Assembly (NCBI GenBank): GCA_002393955.1
Contig: DGSK01000063.1
Coordinates: 26,689-67,659 of the forward strand
Direction: 5' to 3'
DNA from: Lachnospiraceae bacterium UBA4364
GTDB taxonomy: Bacteria; Bacillota; Clostridia; Lachnospirales; Lachnospiraceae
Length of the DNA stretch: 40,971 bases
Shown: in pieces, positions 26,348-35,983 of the stretch
How positions within the stretch are numbered: the first letter of the stretch is position 1
How the letters are laid out: every line of letters starts with the position of its first letter
Program-made: the position numbers and the translations under genes
The notes under the pieces: generated by a model
What the model was told of the DNA's origin: nothing
The model's input: only the letters and a program-made list of their open reading frames with translations
Database searches by the model: none

Positions 26348-26614
26348 ATGAAGTACACAATTTCACTTTCAAAGATGTACAACCCGGATGATTTTTATGA
26401 TCAGCTGGAAAAGAATATAGATATACCACCGTATTTCGGGCGGACTCTGGAAGAACTGAGGGATGTTTTTAAACTGATAGACGAAGATACGGAAATAGTC
26501 TTTACGGATACCGCGGAGGCTGAGGTGATGATGAGCAAGTATATGAAGAACCTGAAGAAAATGTGCGAATCATCCTGCGGGGAGAATGCTAAGCTTAGAA
26601 TAGACTTTAAATAG
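26348..26614 (+). CDS. Barstar-like ribonuclease-inhibitor family protein
   Basis: An 88-residue acidic protein whose layout follows barstar, the inhibitor of barnase-type RNases. It has an opening strand, a helix DDFYDQLEKNIDIPPYFGRTLEELRDVF (the family's leucine-proline-Tyr-Gly-x-Asn/Thr-Leu-x-x-Leu-x-Asp pattern, residues 15-42), then EIVFTDTAEAE, a long helix and a final strand KLRIDFK. Barstar uses the acidic residues at the start of this helix to plug the RNase active site. No barnase-like or polymorphic-toxin gene is adjacent, so it is an orphan immunity-type protein, or it regulates a resident RNase. AAAGG precedes the ATG. Assignment rests on pattern and length. Confidence 0.75.
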   Translation: MKYTISLSKMYNPDDFYDQLEKNIDIPPYFGRTLEELRDVFKLIDEDTEIVFTDTAEAEVMMSKYMKNLKKMCESSCGENAKLRIDFK

Positions 26615-26771
26615 TATGGTTTTGACTGAGTGTGTAGGTGCATACAAGGACAGCCTTATGTATAAGACAAATCTAGTCAGAATTAAGCTGTGAATTTTTG
26701 TGAATGCTTTAATATATCTTTAGATGCAAGTCTTAGATTCAATATATGATTCTTATAGGGTCATTGTAGCG

Positions 26772-26800
26772 TTGGCACGGAATAATAATACTTGGATAGT
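26772..26800 (+). promoter_or_regulatory. Candidate promoter for the A1-B1 gene pair
   Basis: TTGGCA (26772-26777), 17 bases, then GATAGT (26795-26800), a weak -10. The 200 bases upstream after the barstar-like gene are AT-rich and hold no gene. Confidence 0.4.
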
Positions 26801-26849
26801 GTAATAATTTAGGTCTATGATAAAAAAAAAGCGTACAGGTAATCATAAT

Positions 26850-28970
26850 ATGGATAAAAGTATTTTATATCGGTTGGTTTCGGAACTTGTACTGCTATTA
26901 TGTATATCAGTTTTAGCAGAAATATTTGTTTTTAATATTCGCACATTCACAACTGCAGGGTATAATGAACAGGTAATCGATGATTCGTATGTGGTACAAC
27001 TTTCTGGGGGCACACTTACTGAAGATGGTTTGATTGTAATGGACTATGACGCCGATAGTGTCTGCATTGATATATCCGGATTCGGATATCCTCTTCGGAA
27101 TATTGTACTGGATGTAGAATGCGTTGATGAGGCGCAAATATCAGATTTGAATGATGGTGTCTGCTATGTCGAGGTAATGCCATTTGATGATGCTATGTTT
27201 GAGGAGGTTGATAAAAGTGGCGCTTCCAAAATGATAAATGGTGCTGCTACCTGTGTTGCAGGTGAGATAATCCATGATATAAAAGAATCCCATTATATAT
27301 ATTTAAAAAGCTATGGGAATACACATGGACTTGAAATTCTGCTCTATCCTTCGTCTGATAATGTATGTGGTTTTAGAATATACAGTATTTCTTTTAACAC
27401 GAGTCGGCCGATGGATATAAATCCGGTGCGAGTATTGTTAGTGTTTTTGGGTTTGGTCATAGTATATTTTTCACTAATCAATACAATCTTATGGAAAGCA
27501 GATTGTGTAGTTTTAAAAAAGTGGAAACTCGTAGTTATAGCATTTCTTTTTTGTCTTTTTTCAATTGCAACTATCTTTTTGGCATTGTCAAACAGAAATA
27601 TTGTGACTGATGCCGTTTCCCCATATGCAGAGCTAGCACAGGCTTTGTGCGCTGGGAAAATGGATGTTGGCGAAGCACCTGTTGTGATCAGTGATAACGA
27701 AGGAACCCCGGTGTTTTGGCATATTGACAGTGATAATGTAAAGCTCGATTATGCTCTTTTTGAAGGTCGATATTATGTTTGTTTTGGAATGCTGCCATGT
27801 ATTATGTTTTATGTTCCATATTACCTTATAACAGGTGGAAATCTTCCCAATAGTGTTCCGTATGTTGTTTTGAGAATTATGGTGGCGGCATTAGTTGGAC
27901 TATTGCTATGGATAGTCATAAAAAAGTATTACAGAAAAACTCCATTCGCAATGTTTACGCTTATGTGGGGGGCTATAATAGGAGGAATGTATTTACCTGT
28001 TATGCTGACTACAGAGGTGGATCATTGTGATATTCCTATCTTTTCCGGGGTGGTTTTGGTCCTTTTGGGAACTATCATTGTATTAGGTTCTGAAGGAGAT
28101 GATAAGAAAATTAAGATATGGAGCATTCTGCTTTGCAGTATATGTTTTGCTGCAGTTTCTCTTTGCAGACCAATTATGTTGTTGTATGGGGGTGCTATCT
28201 TAGGGGTGATTATTAAAAATCGTTATGATCAGATTAAGAATATAAAAGGAAGGAGGCTTCTTAAAGCTGTAATGGCAATTGTTGTGCCGTTCATTTCTTT
28301 TGTTGCAATCTGTATGGTATACAATGTGTTACGGTTTGGTTCCCCGTTTGACTTTGGTTTATCTCATATTATAACTATACATCCGTTGAAAGGAAGTTCG
28401 ATTTTTCTTCCATATGTTATATTTAGGACAGTTTATGATTATTTTCTGAAACCACCGATTATAGAATTTGGTTATCCGAGTGCCAGATTTCCTGCACCTT
28501 CACAAATAAACGAGGCTGGTTGTATTATTACAAGTAGCGTTTTTGCGGGGGGGATTTTGGCGCTGAATCCTTTCGTTGGTGCGTTGCTGTTTCAGGGACG
28601 ATATAGAGAAAAAATAAAACGAAGAGGATTGAATTCCATTATTCCAACTTTGCTATTGGTTGCCATTTTGGTCATGATAATAGAAAGTTTGTATACAGGC
28701 TCGATTTCTACTCGATATACCCTTGAGTTTTCACCTGCAATATTGTTTTCTGCTTGTCTGATGCTTATGGAAATACAGGAAGATGTGCTCGAATTGAATA
28801 ATGATCAGATAAAGCGCCTAGTATGGATATGTATAGCTATTTTACTTCTGATAAGTATATTCTGGGGAGCCGCACAACTATTTTGTTATTCTGATGGAGA
28901 AATGACTGTTATTACAGGAAATCCAAAATTGTGGTATGGAGTAATGTATATGTTTAGGGTGGCACGATGA
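26850..28970 (+). CDS. Large membrane protein, paralog A1 (GT-C-like family)
   Basis: First of five paralogs in the window; I know no named family for it. Layout: one N-terminal helix ending in EIFVFNIR, an extracytoplasmic domain (about 30-185) with GFGYPLRNIVLDVEC, then about ten helices. Shared blocks are SPYAELAQALCAG near 258-270, LDYALFEGRYYVCFGMLPC near 299-317, GGNLPNSVP, CRP, YNVLRFGSPFDFG, TRYTLEFS and a C-terminal GNPKLWY. An outer loop before a multi-helix core and a late RY motif recall GT-C glycosyltransferases (inference). ATG 26850 is chosen because it gives the same N-terminal length as the paralogs; ATG 26817 adds 11 basic residues and precedes an A9 tract. AT-rich; overlaps B1 by four bases. 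Confidence 0.8.
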   Translation: MDKSILYRLVSELVLLLCISVLAEIFVFNIRTFTTAGYNEQVIDDSYVVQLSGGTLTEDGLIVMDYDADSVCIDISGFGYPLRNIVLDVECVDEAQISDLNDGVCYVEVMPFDDAMFEEVDKSGASKMINGAATCVAGEIIHDIKESHYIYLKSYGNTHGLEILLYPSSDNVCGFRIYSISFNTSRPMDINPVRVLLVFLGLVIVYFSLINTILWKADCVVLKKWKLVVIAFLFCLFSIATIFLALSNRNIVTDAVSPYAELAQALCAGKMDVGEAPVVISDNEGTPVFWHIDSDNVKLDYALFEGRYYVCFGMLPCIMFYVPYYLITGGNLPNSVPYVVLRIMVAALVGLLLWIVIKKYYRKTPFAMFTLMWGAIIGGMYLPVMLTTEVDHCDIPIFSGVVLVLLGTIIVLGSEGDDKKIKIWSILLCSICFAAVSLCRPIMLLYGGAILGVIIKNRYDQIKNIKGRRLLKAVMAIVVPFISFVAICMVYNVLRFGSPFDFGLSHIITIHPLKGSSIFLPYVIFRTVYDYFLKPPIIEFGYPSARFPAPSQINEAGCIITSSVFAGGILALNPFVGALLFQGRYREKIKRRGLNSIIPTLLLVAILVMIIESLYTGSISTRYTLEFSPAILFSACLMLMEIQEDVLELNNDQIKRLVWICIAILLLISIFWGAAQLFCYSDGEMTVITGNPKLWYGVMYMFRVAR

Positions 28971-31081
28971 GAAGGGAAATCGTAAAAAAAATAGTGATTC
29001 TTTTTTTGATTTCAATACTTATTGAGATATTCATCTTTAATATGCGCTGTTTTCAGTCCATGGTATATAAGGAAACAATCTTGTGTGATTCGCATATGTT
29101 GAAGATTGAAGGGGGACATGTGCTTGCAAATGGTGATTTAAAGCTTGATGATGGCTCTGATCATTTGGAGTTGTTGGTGAGAAATATAAATATGCCCTTG
29201 AAGAATATCCGATTGGATATTGAAATCGTTGATGAAAGTGTTTCAATGTGGCAGGAAGACAATGTTTGTGATGTGGAGATATTTGTATGTGATGAGGCAC
29301 TTCATGAACAAATGGGGGATGATGGCATAACTTTTCTTGAAAGCGGTCTATACAGAACTACACACAAAAGTGTGTTGAAAAGTATAGAATCTTCCCAGTA
29401 TATCTGGTTGGAAACGTATGATGATGTTAAAGAAATTCGCTTGGAAATAAAATCAGCATCTGGCCAGGGAAAGACTTTCAGGTTAAACAATATAGTGTTT
29501 AATGCAAGGCAGGATATGCGTATTTCCATGTTTCGACTGGTTACTATCTTTTTTATAGTTACTCTTGTATATATGTCTTTATTTGAAAAGCGTTTATGGA
29601 ATTCTGATTGTATCTCTCCTGCCGGCTGGAAGGTGTGGTTGCCAATATTACTTTTTACAGTTGTGGCAGTTGTATCTTTTTTGTGGTCTATGTCAAATCT
29701 TCAATTAAGGAATACTCTTCCAAATGAATATGCACAACTGGCAAGATCGCTTTTGCATGGGAAGACTTATGTTGGCAAGGGAGGAAATCTTGCGGAAGCC
29801 TATTCGGAAAACATAGTGTTTTGGAATCCAAGCTCAAATGAAATAAGGTTTGATTATGCATATTACAATGGAAAGTACTATGTGTATTTTGGAGTATTAC
29901 CCTGTATAGTATTTTTTATACCGTATCTGTTGCTTACAGGAAAAGATCTTCCAAATTATATTCCGGTTATAATCCTTTGTATGACTATCCTGGCAGAAAT
30001 ATATGTGTTTTTTGGTGTGATAATAAAACGGTACTACAGAGATACATCTTATGCAATGAGAATGCTTATGACGTTAGCTGTGTCATGTGGTATGTATCTG
30101 CCACTGTTTATTAGTGCTTCGGATCAGTATATGATTCCCATTTTTATGTCCACGGCATTGACTATTGGTGGGATTATCTTATGTATTAAGGGGATTGATA
30201 CAGTTAATGATGGTTGTATTAGGTTTAGGTATGGGTATATATTGATCGGAAGCTTGTGCATGGCTCTAGTCTCGTTATGTAGACCTACTATTTTGGTATA
30301 TGGGTTCTCTTTTTGGGGGATATTTATTTTTTACAATAGATCAAATCTTAAGTCTATGAACACAAAGGATATGATTAAGGGGGGATTGTCAATTGCTATT
30401 CCATATTTTGTAATTGCAGCGTTCTGCATGGGGTATAATTATATTCGATTTGATTCCCCTTTTGATTTTGGTGTGTCCAAGAATATGACTACCATTCCAT
30501 TTAATGGAGGAATAGGATATTTGCCTTATATTATTTTTAGGACACTTTACGAGTACATGTTTGAATCTTCTGAGTATTCTGATTCTTTTCCTTTTGTGGT
30601 ATACCAAAATGCAAAAAGGATAATGGAAGGAGGAAGTCTTTTGTATGTAACGAAGCCCGGAATAGGTTTGTTTATAAGTTCTCCTATGCTGTGGCTAGGG
30701 GGATTATGCATTTTCTTTCATCGTAGTCTTAAGAAAAAAAGGTTGTTTCTCTATCTGATAACGCTTTTGGTATGTGCCTTCTTTGTTATGATATTTGACT
30801 CTGTGTTTACTTGCTACATAACGGATCGCTATACAATGGATTTCAGTTTTGTTTTCTTTTTATGGTCATTCTTGGCCATAATGGAACTGGGGGTGAATGT
30901 GCGGTCTCACGGAAGTGGAAGAATAGGTGAGGTTATACGGAAAAGTGTTGTTATTTTTTTGCTTGTGACCATTTTTGTTGGAGGACTTATGATTCTACCT
31001 GAGGCTGGCTGCCGTCATCTTCTGTATGGAAATACTGAGTTATATTATAGGTTATATTATGCTGTTAATTTTATGCTTTAA
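28967..31081 (+). CDS. Large membrane protein, paralog B1 (GT-C-like family)
   Basis: The 704-residue B-type member, translationally coupled to A1 through an ATGA overlap. It has an N-terminal helix into EIFIFNMRCFQSMVYKE, an ectodomain (about 35-185) with MPLKNIRLDIEIVDE, WQEDNVCDVEI and SSQYIWLETYD, then FRLNNIVFNA and roughly ten helices. Shared core: PNEYAQLARSLLHGKTYVG, FDYAYYNGKYYVYFGVLPC, GKDLPN, SLCRPTILVYG, YNYIRFDSPFDFG, TDRYTMDFS and a GNTELYYRLYY tail. In the first block B-types have Glu-Tyr where A and C have Pro-Tyr. Closest relative here is B2 at 38115. A lipid-linked sugar transferase role is inferred only from topology. AT-rich, like A1; no terminator seen before lepA. Confidence 0.8.
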   Translation: MRREIVKKIVILFLISILIEIFIFNMRCFQSMVYKETILCDSHMLKIEGGHVLANGDLKLDDGSDHLELLVRNINMPLKNIRLDIEIVDESVSMWQEDNVCDVEIFVCDEALHEQMGDDGITFLESGLYRTTHKSVLKSIESSQYIWLETYDDVKEIRLEIKSASGQGKTFRLNNIVFNARQDMRISMFRLVTIFFIVTLVYMSLFEKRLWNSDCISPAGWKVWLPILLFTVVAVVSFLWSMSNLQLRNTLPNEYAQLARSLLHGKTYVGKGGNLAEAYSENIVFWNPSSNEIRFDYAYYNGKYYVYFGVLPCIVFFIPYLLLTGKDLPNYIPVIILCMTILAEIYVFFGVIIKRYYRDTSYAMRMLMTLAVSCGMYLPLFISASDQYMIPIFMSTALTIGGIILCIKGIDTVNDGCIRFRYGYILIGSLCMALVSLCRPTILVYGFSFWGIFIFYNRSNLKSMNTKDMIKGGLSIAIPYFVIAAFCMGYNYIRFDSPFDFGVSKNMTTIPFNGGIGYLPYIIFRTLYEYMFESSEYSDSFPFVVYQNAKRIMEGGSLLYVTKPGIGLFISSPMLWLGGLCIFFHRSLKKKRLFLYLITLLVCAFFVMIFDSVFTCYITDRYTMDFSFVFFLWSFLAIMELGVNVRSHGSGRIGEVIRKSVVIFLLVTIFVGGLMILPEAGCRHLLYGNTELYYRLYYAVNFML

Positions 31082-31255
31082 GAATTATAGATTTACAAAT
31101 TTTTGATGAGAACCTATGAGAGCAGGTAGATAATGTGGGGTTATTAAATGAAATTGAAAGCATGCCTTTTTGTGGTGAAACAGTACATATTTTGGTACAA
31201 TTATAAATTAGGTGTGGGATAACCGTAGATATTATATGATCACGAAAGGAATAAT

Positions 31256-33070
31256 ATGACAGATCAGTCACATATAAGAAATTTTTGCATTATAGCACAT
31301 ATCGACCACGGCAAGTCAACGTTAGCTGACCGTATCATAGAGAAGACCGGTCTTCTTACGGAACGTGAGATGCAGGACCAGGTACTGGACAATATGGAGC
31401 TTGAAAGGGAACGCGGTATCACCATCAAGGCACAGGCTGTGCGTACTGTGTATAAGGCTAAGAATGGCGAGGAGTATATCCTCAATCTCATAGACACTCC
31501 GGGACATGTGGATTTTAACTATGAAGTAAGCCGGGCGCTGGCAGCCTGCGACGGAGCTGTGCTTGTGGTGGATGCTGCCCAGGGAATAGAGGCACAGACT
31601 CTTGCCAATGTCTATATGGCGCTTGAGCATGATCTGGAAGTGTTTCCTGTAATTAACAAGATTGACCTGCCCAGTGCTGAACCTGAAAGAGTAAAGCAGG
31701 AGATAGAGGATGTTATAGGCCTGGAGGCCATGGATGCTCCTGAGATATCAGCCAAGTCAGGCCTTAATGTTGAAGACGTTCTGGAAGCAATAGTTGAGAA
31801 GATCCCTGCGCCTAAGGGTGATGCATCAAAGCCTTTGCAGGCACTTATATTCGACTCTGTATATGATTCCTATAAGGGAGTCATAGTATTTATGCGTGTG
31901 TTTGACGGTTGTCTAAGAAAAGGCAGCAAAGTAAAAATGATGGCCACCGGAGCGACTGCGGAAGTAGTGGAAGTGGGAACTTTCGGCGCGGGACGATTTA
32001 TCCCCTGTGACGAGCTTTCTGCCGGAATGGTAGGATACCTCACTGCGTCAATAAAGAATGTCAGGGACACTGCTGTGGGTGATACCGTTACGGATGCGGA
32101 CAACCCATGTGATAAACCGCTTCCGGGATATAAGAAGGCTCAGTCAATGGTATACTGCGGTCTGTATCCGGCAGATGGAGCCAAGTACCAGGAGCTTAAG
32201 GATGCCCTGGAAAAGCTTCAGCTTAATGATGCGGCACTTAATTACGAGCCTGAGACTTCTGTTGCGCTGGGGTTCGGTTTCAGGTGTGGATTCTTAGGAC
32301 TTTTACATCTGGATGTAATACAGGAGAGACTGGAGCGTGAGTATGACCTTGACCTGGTGACTACTGCTCCGGGTGTTATATACAAGGTCTATAAGACAAA
32401 CGGCGAAATGATAGAGCTGACCAATCCCTCCAATCTTCCTGACCCTTCAGAGATAGACCATATGGAAGAGCCTATAGTAAAGGCCGAGATAATAGTTACC
32501 AAGGATTTTATAGGTTCTATAATGGAGCTTTGTCAGGAGAGGCGTGGCATATATCAGTCTATTGAATATATCGAGGCTGACAGGGCTGTGCTTAAGTATG
32601 ACCTTCCGTTAAATGAGATCATTTATGACTTCTTTGATGCCCTGAAGAGCAGATCAAGAGGGTATGCGTCCTTTGATTACGAACTGAAGGGGTATGAAGA
32701 TTCAAAGCTTGTTAAGCTGGATATACTGATAAACAGGGAGGAAGTTGATGCCCTGTCCTTTATAGTGCATGCGGATTCCGCATATGAGAGAGGAAGGCGC
32801 ATGTGCGAGAGGCTTAAGGATGAAATCCCCAGGCATCTTTTTGAAATCCCTATACAGGCAGCAGTTGGTGGCAAGATAATCGCCAGAGAGACCGTAAAAG
32901 CCATGCGGAAGGATGTATTGGCAAAGTGTTACGGCGGCGATATTACCCGTAAGAAAAAATTGCTGGAGAAGCAGAAGGAAGGCAAGAAGCGCATGAGGCA
33001 GATCGGTAATGTGGAGATTCCTCAGAGCGCTTTTATGAGCGTGTTGAAGCTGGATGAAGACAAGAAATGA
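31256..33070 (+). CDS. lepA: Elongation factor 4 (LepA) GTPase
   Basis: A translational GTPase that binds ribosomes and promotes back-translocation or initiation quality; cytoplasmic or membrane-peripheral. At 604 residues it is full length. G1 AHIDHGKST at 14-22, G2 RERGITIKAQ, G3 DTPGHVDFNYEVSRAL at 80-95 and G4 NKIDLPSAEPERV at 134-146 are all present. They are followed by EF domains and the LepA-specific C-terminus GGDITRKKKLLEKQKEGKKRM. AAAGGA precedes ATG 31256. It is flanked by paralogs B1 and C rather than by hemW/hrcA/grpE, its neighbours in many Firmicutes. Composition is housekeeping-like, unlike the AT-rich pair upstream. Confidence 0.97.
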   Translation: MTDQSHIRNFCIIAHIDHGKSTLADRIIEKTGLLTEREMQDQVLDNMELERERGITIKAQAVRTVYKAKNGEEYILNLIDTPGHVDFNYEVSRALAACDGAVLVVDAAQGIEAQTLANVYMALEHDLEVFPVINKIDLPSAEPERVKQEIEDVIGLEAMDAPEISAKSGLNVEDVLEAIVEKIPAPKGDASKPLQALIFDSVYDSYKGVIVFMRVFDGCLRKGSKVKMMATGATAEVVEVGTFGAGRFIPCDELSAGMVGYLTASIKNVRDTAVGDTVTDADNPCDKPLPGYKKAQSMVYCGLYPADGAKYQELKDALEKLQLNDAALNYEPETSVALGFGFRCGFLGLLHLDVIQERLEREYDLDLVTTAPGVIYKVYKTNGEMIELTNPSNLPDPSEIDHMEEPIVKAEIIVTKDFIGSIMELCQERRGIYQSIEYIEADRAVLKYDLPLNEIIYDFFDALKSRSRGYASFDYELKGYEDSKLVKLDILINREEVDALSFIVHADSAYERGRRMCERLKDEIPRHLFEIPIQAAVGGKIIARETVKAMRKDVLAKCYGGDITRKKKLLEKQKEGKKRMRQIGNVEIPQSAFMSVLKLDEDKK

Positions 33071-33084
33071 CGAGGGGATATGCA

Positions 33085-35283
33085 ATGTCTGATCAGAGTA
33101 GACAGGAAGAAGCAAACCAGACAAAAAAATATGCAAACCTTGTGAAGGCGGCAGTGATAATAGTCATTGCAGCTTTTGCAGTGGAAATACTTGTTTTTAA
33201 TTTCAGGTCTGTCCAGTCCATGTTTTATAAAGAAATTCCTGTTCCTATTGATGGGCATCTGATGACAGGGATGAAATATTTTGGTGAAGGGGTTTTTAAA
33301 TTTACGCCGGATGACGTAAAAGGGGTAAATATACTTAAGGACGGAGAGACTCAGAGTGAGCTGGAATACGGGACCGGAGACGGCGTGGATGAGGATGGAA
33401 ACGCAGTGCATGCTCTGTATCTGACACATCTGGATGAGCTTACGGGAAATGCTGATATACATAATATAAAGCTGGATGTAGAAACACCGGATTCGATAGA
33501 TATGCCCTTTGCAGAATCAGGTGTTCTATACGTGAAAACACACATAAAAGATGCAGGAAATGATTTATATGAGCATCTTGAAGCGCATCCTGTTATACAG
33601 ACTAATGAGGCATCAAAATATATATTCATGCAGACTTCCGGTAAGGTAAGCGCCATAGTGACCGAGTTTTCACTTTCAAACGGAGTACTTGTAACTGTTA
33701 AGGGAATTACTCTTAATGCACACCGCCCGGTTATCTTTTCTTTCTGGCGTTTCCTGCTGACAGTATTTGTGTTTTTCGCAGTATATGCTCTCCGTCCGTC
33801 GTCAATTCTGTGGCGTATGGAAGCAACAGAAAAGGCATCGTGGAAAAAATATGTTTTGCTGGGACTATGCATAGTATATATTATGCCTGCCTGGATACTT
33901 ATCAGGGACAATGCATATCTTACAAATTTTGTTGAGTTTAACCCATATCAGGATCTGGCTGAAGCTTTGTCAGATGGGCATTTATTCATTAATGAGGAGC
34001 CTGACCCTGCACTTGCATCACTTTCTAACCCTTACGATGATTCGTTGCGTGAGGCTACAGGGGTTTATGCAAAATGGGATTATGCATATTATAAGGGCAG
34101 GTACTATGTATATTTCGGTATAATTCCCTGCCTTATCTTTTACCTGCCGATTTATGCATTGCTGGGGACCCATATGCCAAATTCAATTCCGGTTCTGTGT
34201 TCGGCAGTATTTCTGTTGATTGGAATATATGGTTTGATCAGGGCATTGGCGTTGGTTTATTATCCAAAACTTAAGTATGCGGTACTCTTGATCCTTACAA
34301 CGCTTATTTATTTCGGCAGTCAGATACCTTTCTTTTTGAATCAGCCTGACGGTTACGCAGTACCTGTCGCCTGCGCAGAGGCAATGCTTGTGTGGGCTCT
34401 TTATTTCTGGGTATCGTCCTTAAAAGCGGAAGGATGGAAACTGTATGCACGTATAGCGGCGGGATCCTTTATTATGGCACTTATTGCAGGTACAAGACCT
34501 AATATGGAAATATATGCATTGCTTGCAGTGCCGCTGTTTGCCGGTAAGATAAAGGCATCTCCGGACAGGAAAACGGCGGCAGGATCCGTGGCAGCCCTTA
34601 TTCTTCCGTTTATTCCCGTAGCTGCGGGACTTATGTATTACAATGCTGCAAGATTTGGTTCTGTATTTGATTTTGGTAACAATTACAATATGACAGTAAG
34701 CGATATTTCACTGAACCCGCTTTCCTTGGACAAACTGTTGATAGGGGTATATGAGTACCTGCTTAAATTACCTGATCTAAATTACGCATTTCCGTTTATC
34801 GCCATTCCGGGGGATGGTACATCAGTAAATTCATTTGGTCACTGTTTTATGCATATGGAGTATATTTTTGCAGGTCTGTTGCCGGTGAATCTGACCTTGC
34901 TTGCTATTCCTGCTTTGTTTTTCAGGGCAGGGAATAAACAACTGAGATTTTTTGGAATTACAGCTGTAGCGACAGCTCTTATTCTGCTTGTCTTTGACAG
35001 CGAAAGTGCCGGTATCGTATACCGCTATGAGGCAGATTTTTCCCTTACATTGCTTATTGCGTCAGCTGCGGCATTAATGCTTATTATACAGAAAGCTGAC
35101 GGGTACGAAGGAGAGGGCGGTACGGCAGTCAGAAAATTGATAAGGTTTTTTATACTTGCGGCGATCGCGTGGTCTTTTGTTTACCATTTTAATTTTTATT
35201 TCCTTTCTGGACTTAAGTATCCCTTGATCTGGGGAAATTCAGATCTTTATTACAGGATTTATTATGCTTTTATGTTTTTATAA
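33085..35283 (+). CDS. Large membrane protein, paralog C (GT-C-like family)
   Basis: The 732-residue, most divergent member of the five-paralog family. It keeps the blueprint: VEILVFNFRSVQSMFYKE after the first helix, a larger ectodomain (about 40-215) lacking the GYPL/MPLKNI block of A and B but with IHNIKLDVETPDSIDMPF, then ITLNAHRPV and the multi-helix core. Core motifs: NPYQDLAEALSDGHLFI, WDYAYYKGRYYVYFGIIPC, THMPNSIP, TRPNM instead of CRP, YNAARFGSVFDFG, VYRYEADFS and GNSDLYYRIYY. GAGGGG at 33072-33077 supports ATG 33085; ATG 33067 would overlap the lepA stop by four bases. Either way it reads out of lepA and is probably co-transcribed with it. Function inferred only. Confidence 0.8.
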   Translation: MSDQSRQEEANQTKKYANLVKAAVIIVIAAFAVEILVFNFRSVQSMFYKEIPVPIDGHLMTGMKYFGEGVFKFTPDDVKGVNILKDGETQSELEYGTGDGVDEDGNAVHALYLTHLDELTGNADIHNIKLDVETPDSIDMPFAESGVLYVKTHIKDAGNDLYEHLEAHPVIQTNEASKYIFMQTSGKVSAIVTEFSLSNGVLVTVKGITLNAHRPVIFSFWRFLLTVFVFFAVYALRPSSILWRMEATEKASWKKYVLLGLCIVYIMPAWILIRDNAYLTNFVEFNPYQDLAEALSDGHLFINEEPDPALASLSNPYDDSLREATGVYAKWDYAYYKGRYYVYFGIIPCLIFYLPIYALLGTHMPNSIPVLCSAVFLLIGIYGLIRALALVYYPKLKYAVLLILTTLIYFGSQIPFFLNQPDGYAVPVACAEAMLVWALYFWVSSLKAEGWKLYARIAAGSFIMALIAGTRPNMEIYALLAVPLFAGKIKASPDRKTAAGSVAALILPFIPVAAGLMYYNAARFGSVFDFGNNYNMTVSDISLNPLSLDKLLIGVYEYLLKLPDLNYAFPFIAIPGDGTSVNSFGHCFMHMEYIFAGLLPVNLTLLAIPALFFRAGNKQLRFFGITAVATALILLVFDSESAGIVYRYEADFSLTLLIASAAALMLIIQKADGYEGEGGTAVRKLIRFFILAAIAWSFVYHFNFYFLSGLKYPLIWGNSDLYYRIYYAFMFL

Positions 35284-35366
35284 ATTTAAAAAGCTTATAA
35301 TGTAGGCTGACGTAACCGGAGGAAACGATAGGTTCTGAAAAGCTGCATAACAAAAAAGGAGGGCAT

Positions 35367-35963
35367 ATGGGTAAAAAGAGTAATGATGAGTTTGAAGATA
35401 ATTGGCCGCTTTTTGAAAAGTTTCTCGGATACCTCAGGTATCTGAAAATAAGGAGATACATTGAGATGTCTCCGAAACCGGTGTGTGTGGATATCGGCTG
35501 CGGATTTAACGGGCGTTTTTTAAGAAGCATATCCAAAAAGATACGCAAGGGTTACGGTATAGATATCCGGGCAAATGAAAAAAAGTACGGCAATGTTATG
35601 GTGGTCAACAACAGCCGTTTCGGAGGAAGGATTCCCTTGAAGGATGGCACTGCAGACCGGGTTTTTATGCTTGCGGTATTGGAACATCTTGATATGGATA
35701 CGCCGTTAGTGGCTGAAGGCGCCAGAGCATTAAAAAAGGGCGGGCTTTTTGTGCTTACTACCCCGACACCGTTTTCAAAGCCGATACTTGAATTCCTGTC
35801 ATTTAAACTGCATCTGATTAGCGTGGAATCCATAGCAGAGCATAAGCATTACTGGACGGAAGGCGAGCTTAGGCGTAAATTCAGCTCCTGTGGGCTGGAA
35901 GTAGTGGAATATAAAAAATTCCAGTGCGGCTGCAATGAACTGATAGTAGGCAGAAAGCGGTAA
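35367..35963 (+). CDS. Class I SAM-dependent methyltransferase
   Basis: A 198-residue soluble methyltransferase of the Methyltransf_11 type. Motif I is VCVDIGCGFNGRFL near 39-52. GYGIDIRANEK supplies the acidic loop at the end of strand 2, RVFMLAVLEHL is the motif near 100-110, and LKKGGLFVLTTPTP follows strand 5. There is no membrane segment. AAGGAGGG gives a strong ribosome binding site for ATG 35367. It sits between paralogs C and A2, 20 bases before A2, so it probably belongs to the same surface-glycan unit and could methylate a sugar, a lipid-linked intermediate or a protein; the substrate cannot be read from sequence. It reads on + with its neighbours. Confidence 0.88.
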   Translation: MGKKSNDEFEDNWPLFEKFLGYLRYLKIRRYIEMSPKPVCVDIGCGFNGRFLRSISKKIRKGYGIDIRANEKKYGNVMVVNNSRFGGRIPLKDGTADRVFMLAVLEHLDMDTPLVAEGARALKKGGLFVLTTPTPFSKPILEFLSFKLHLISVESIAEHKHYWTEGELRRKFSSCGLEVVEYKKFQCGCNELIVGRKR

Positions 35964-35983
35964 GAGAGTAGAGTATACATTTG

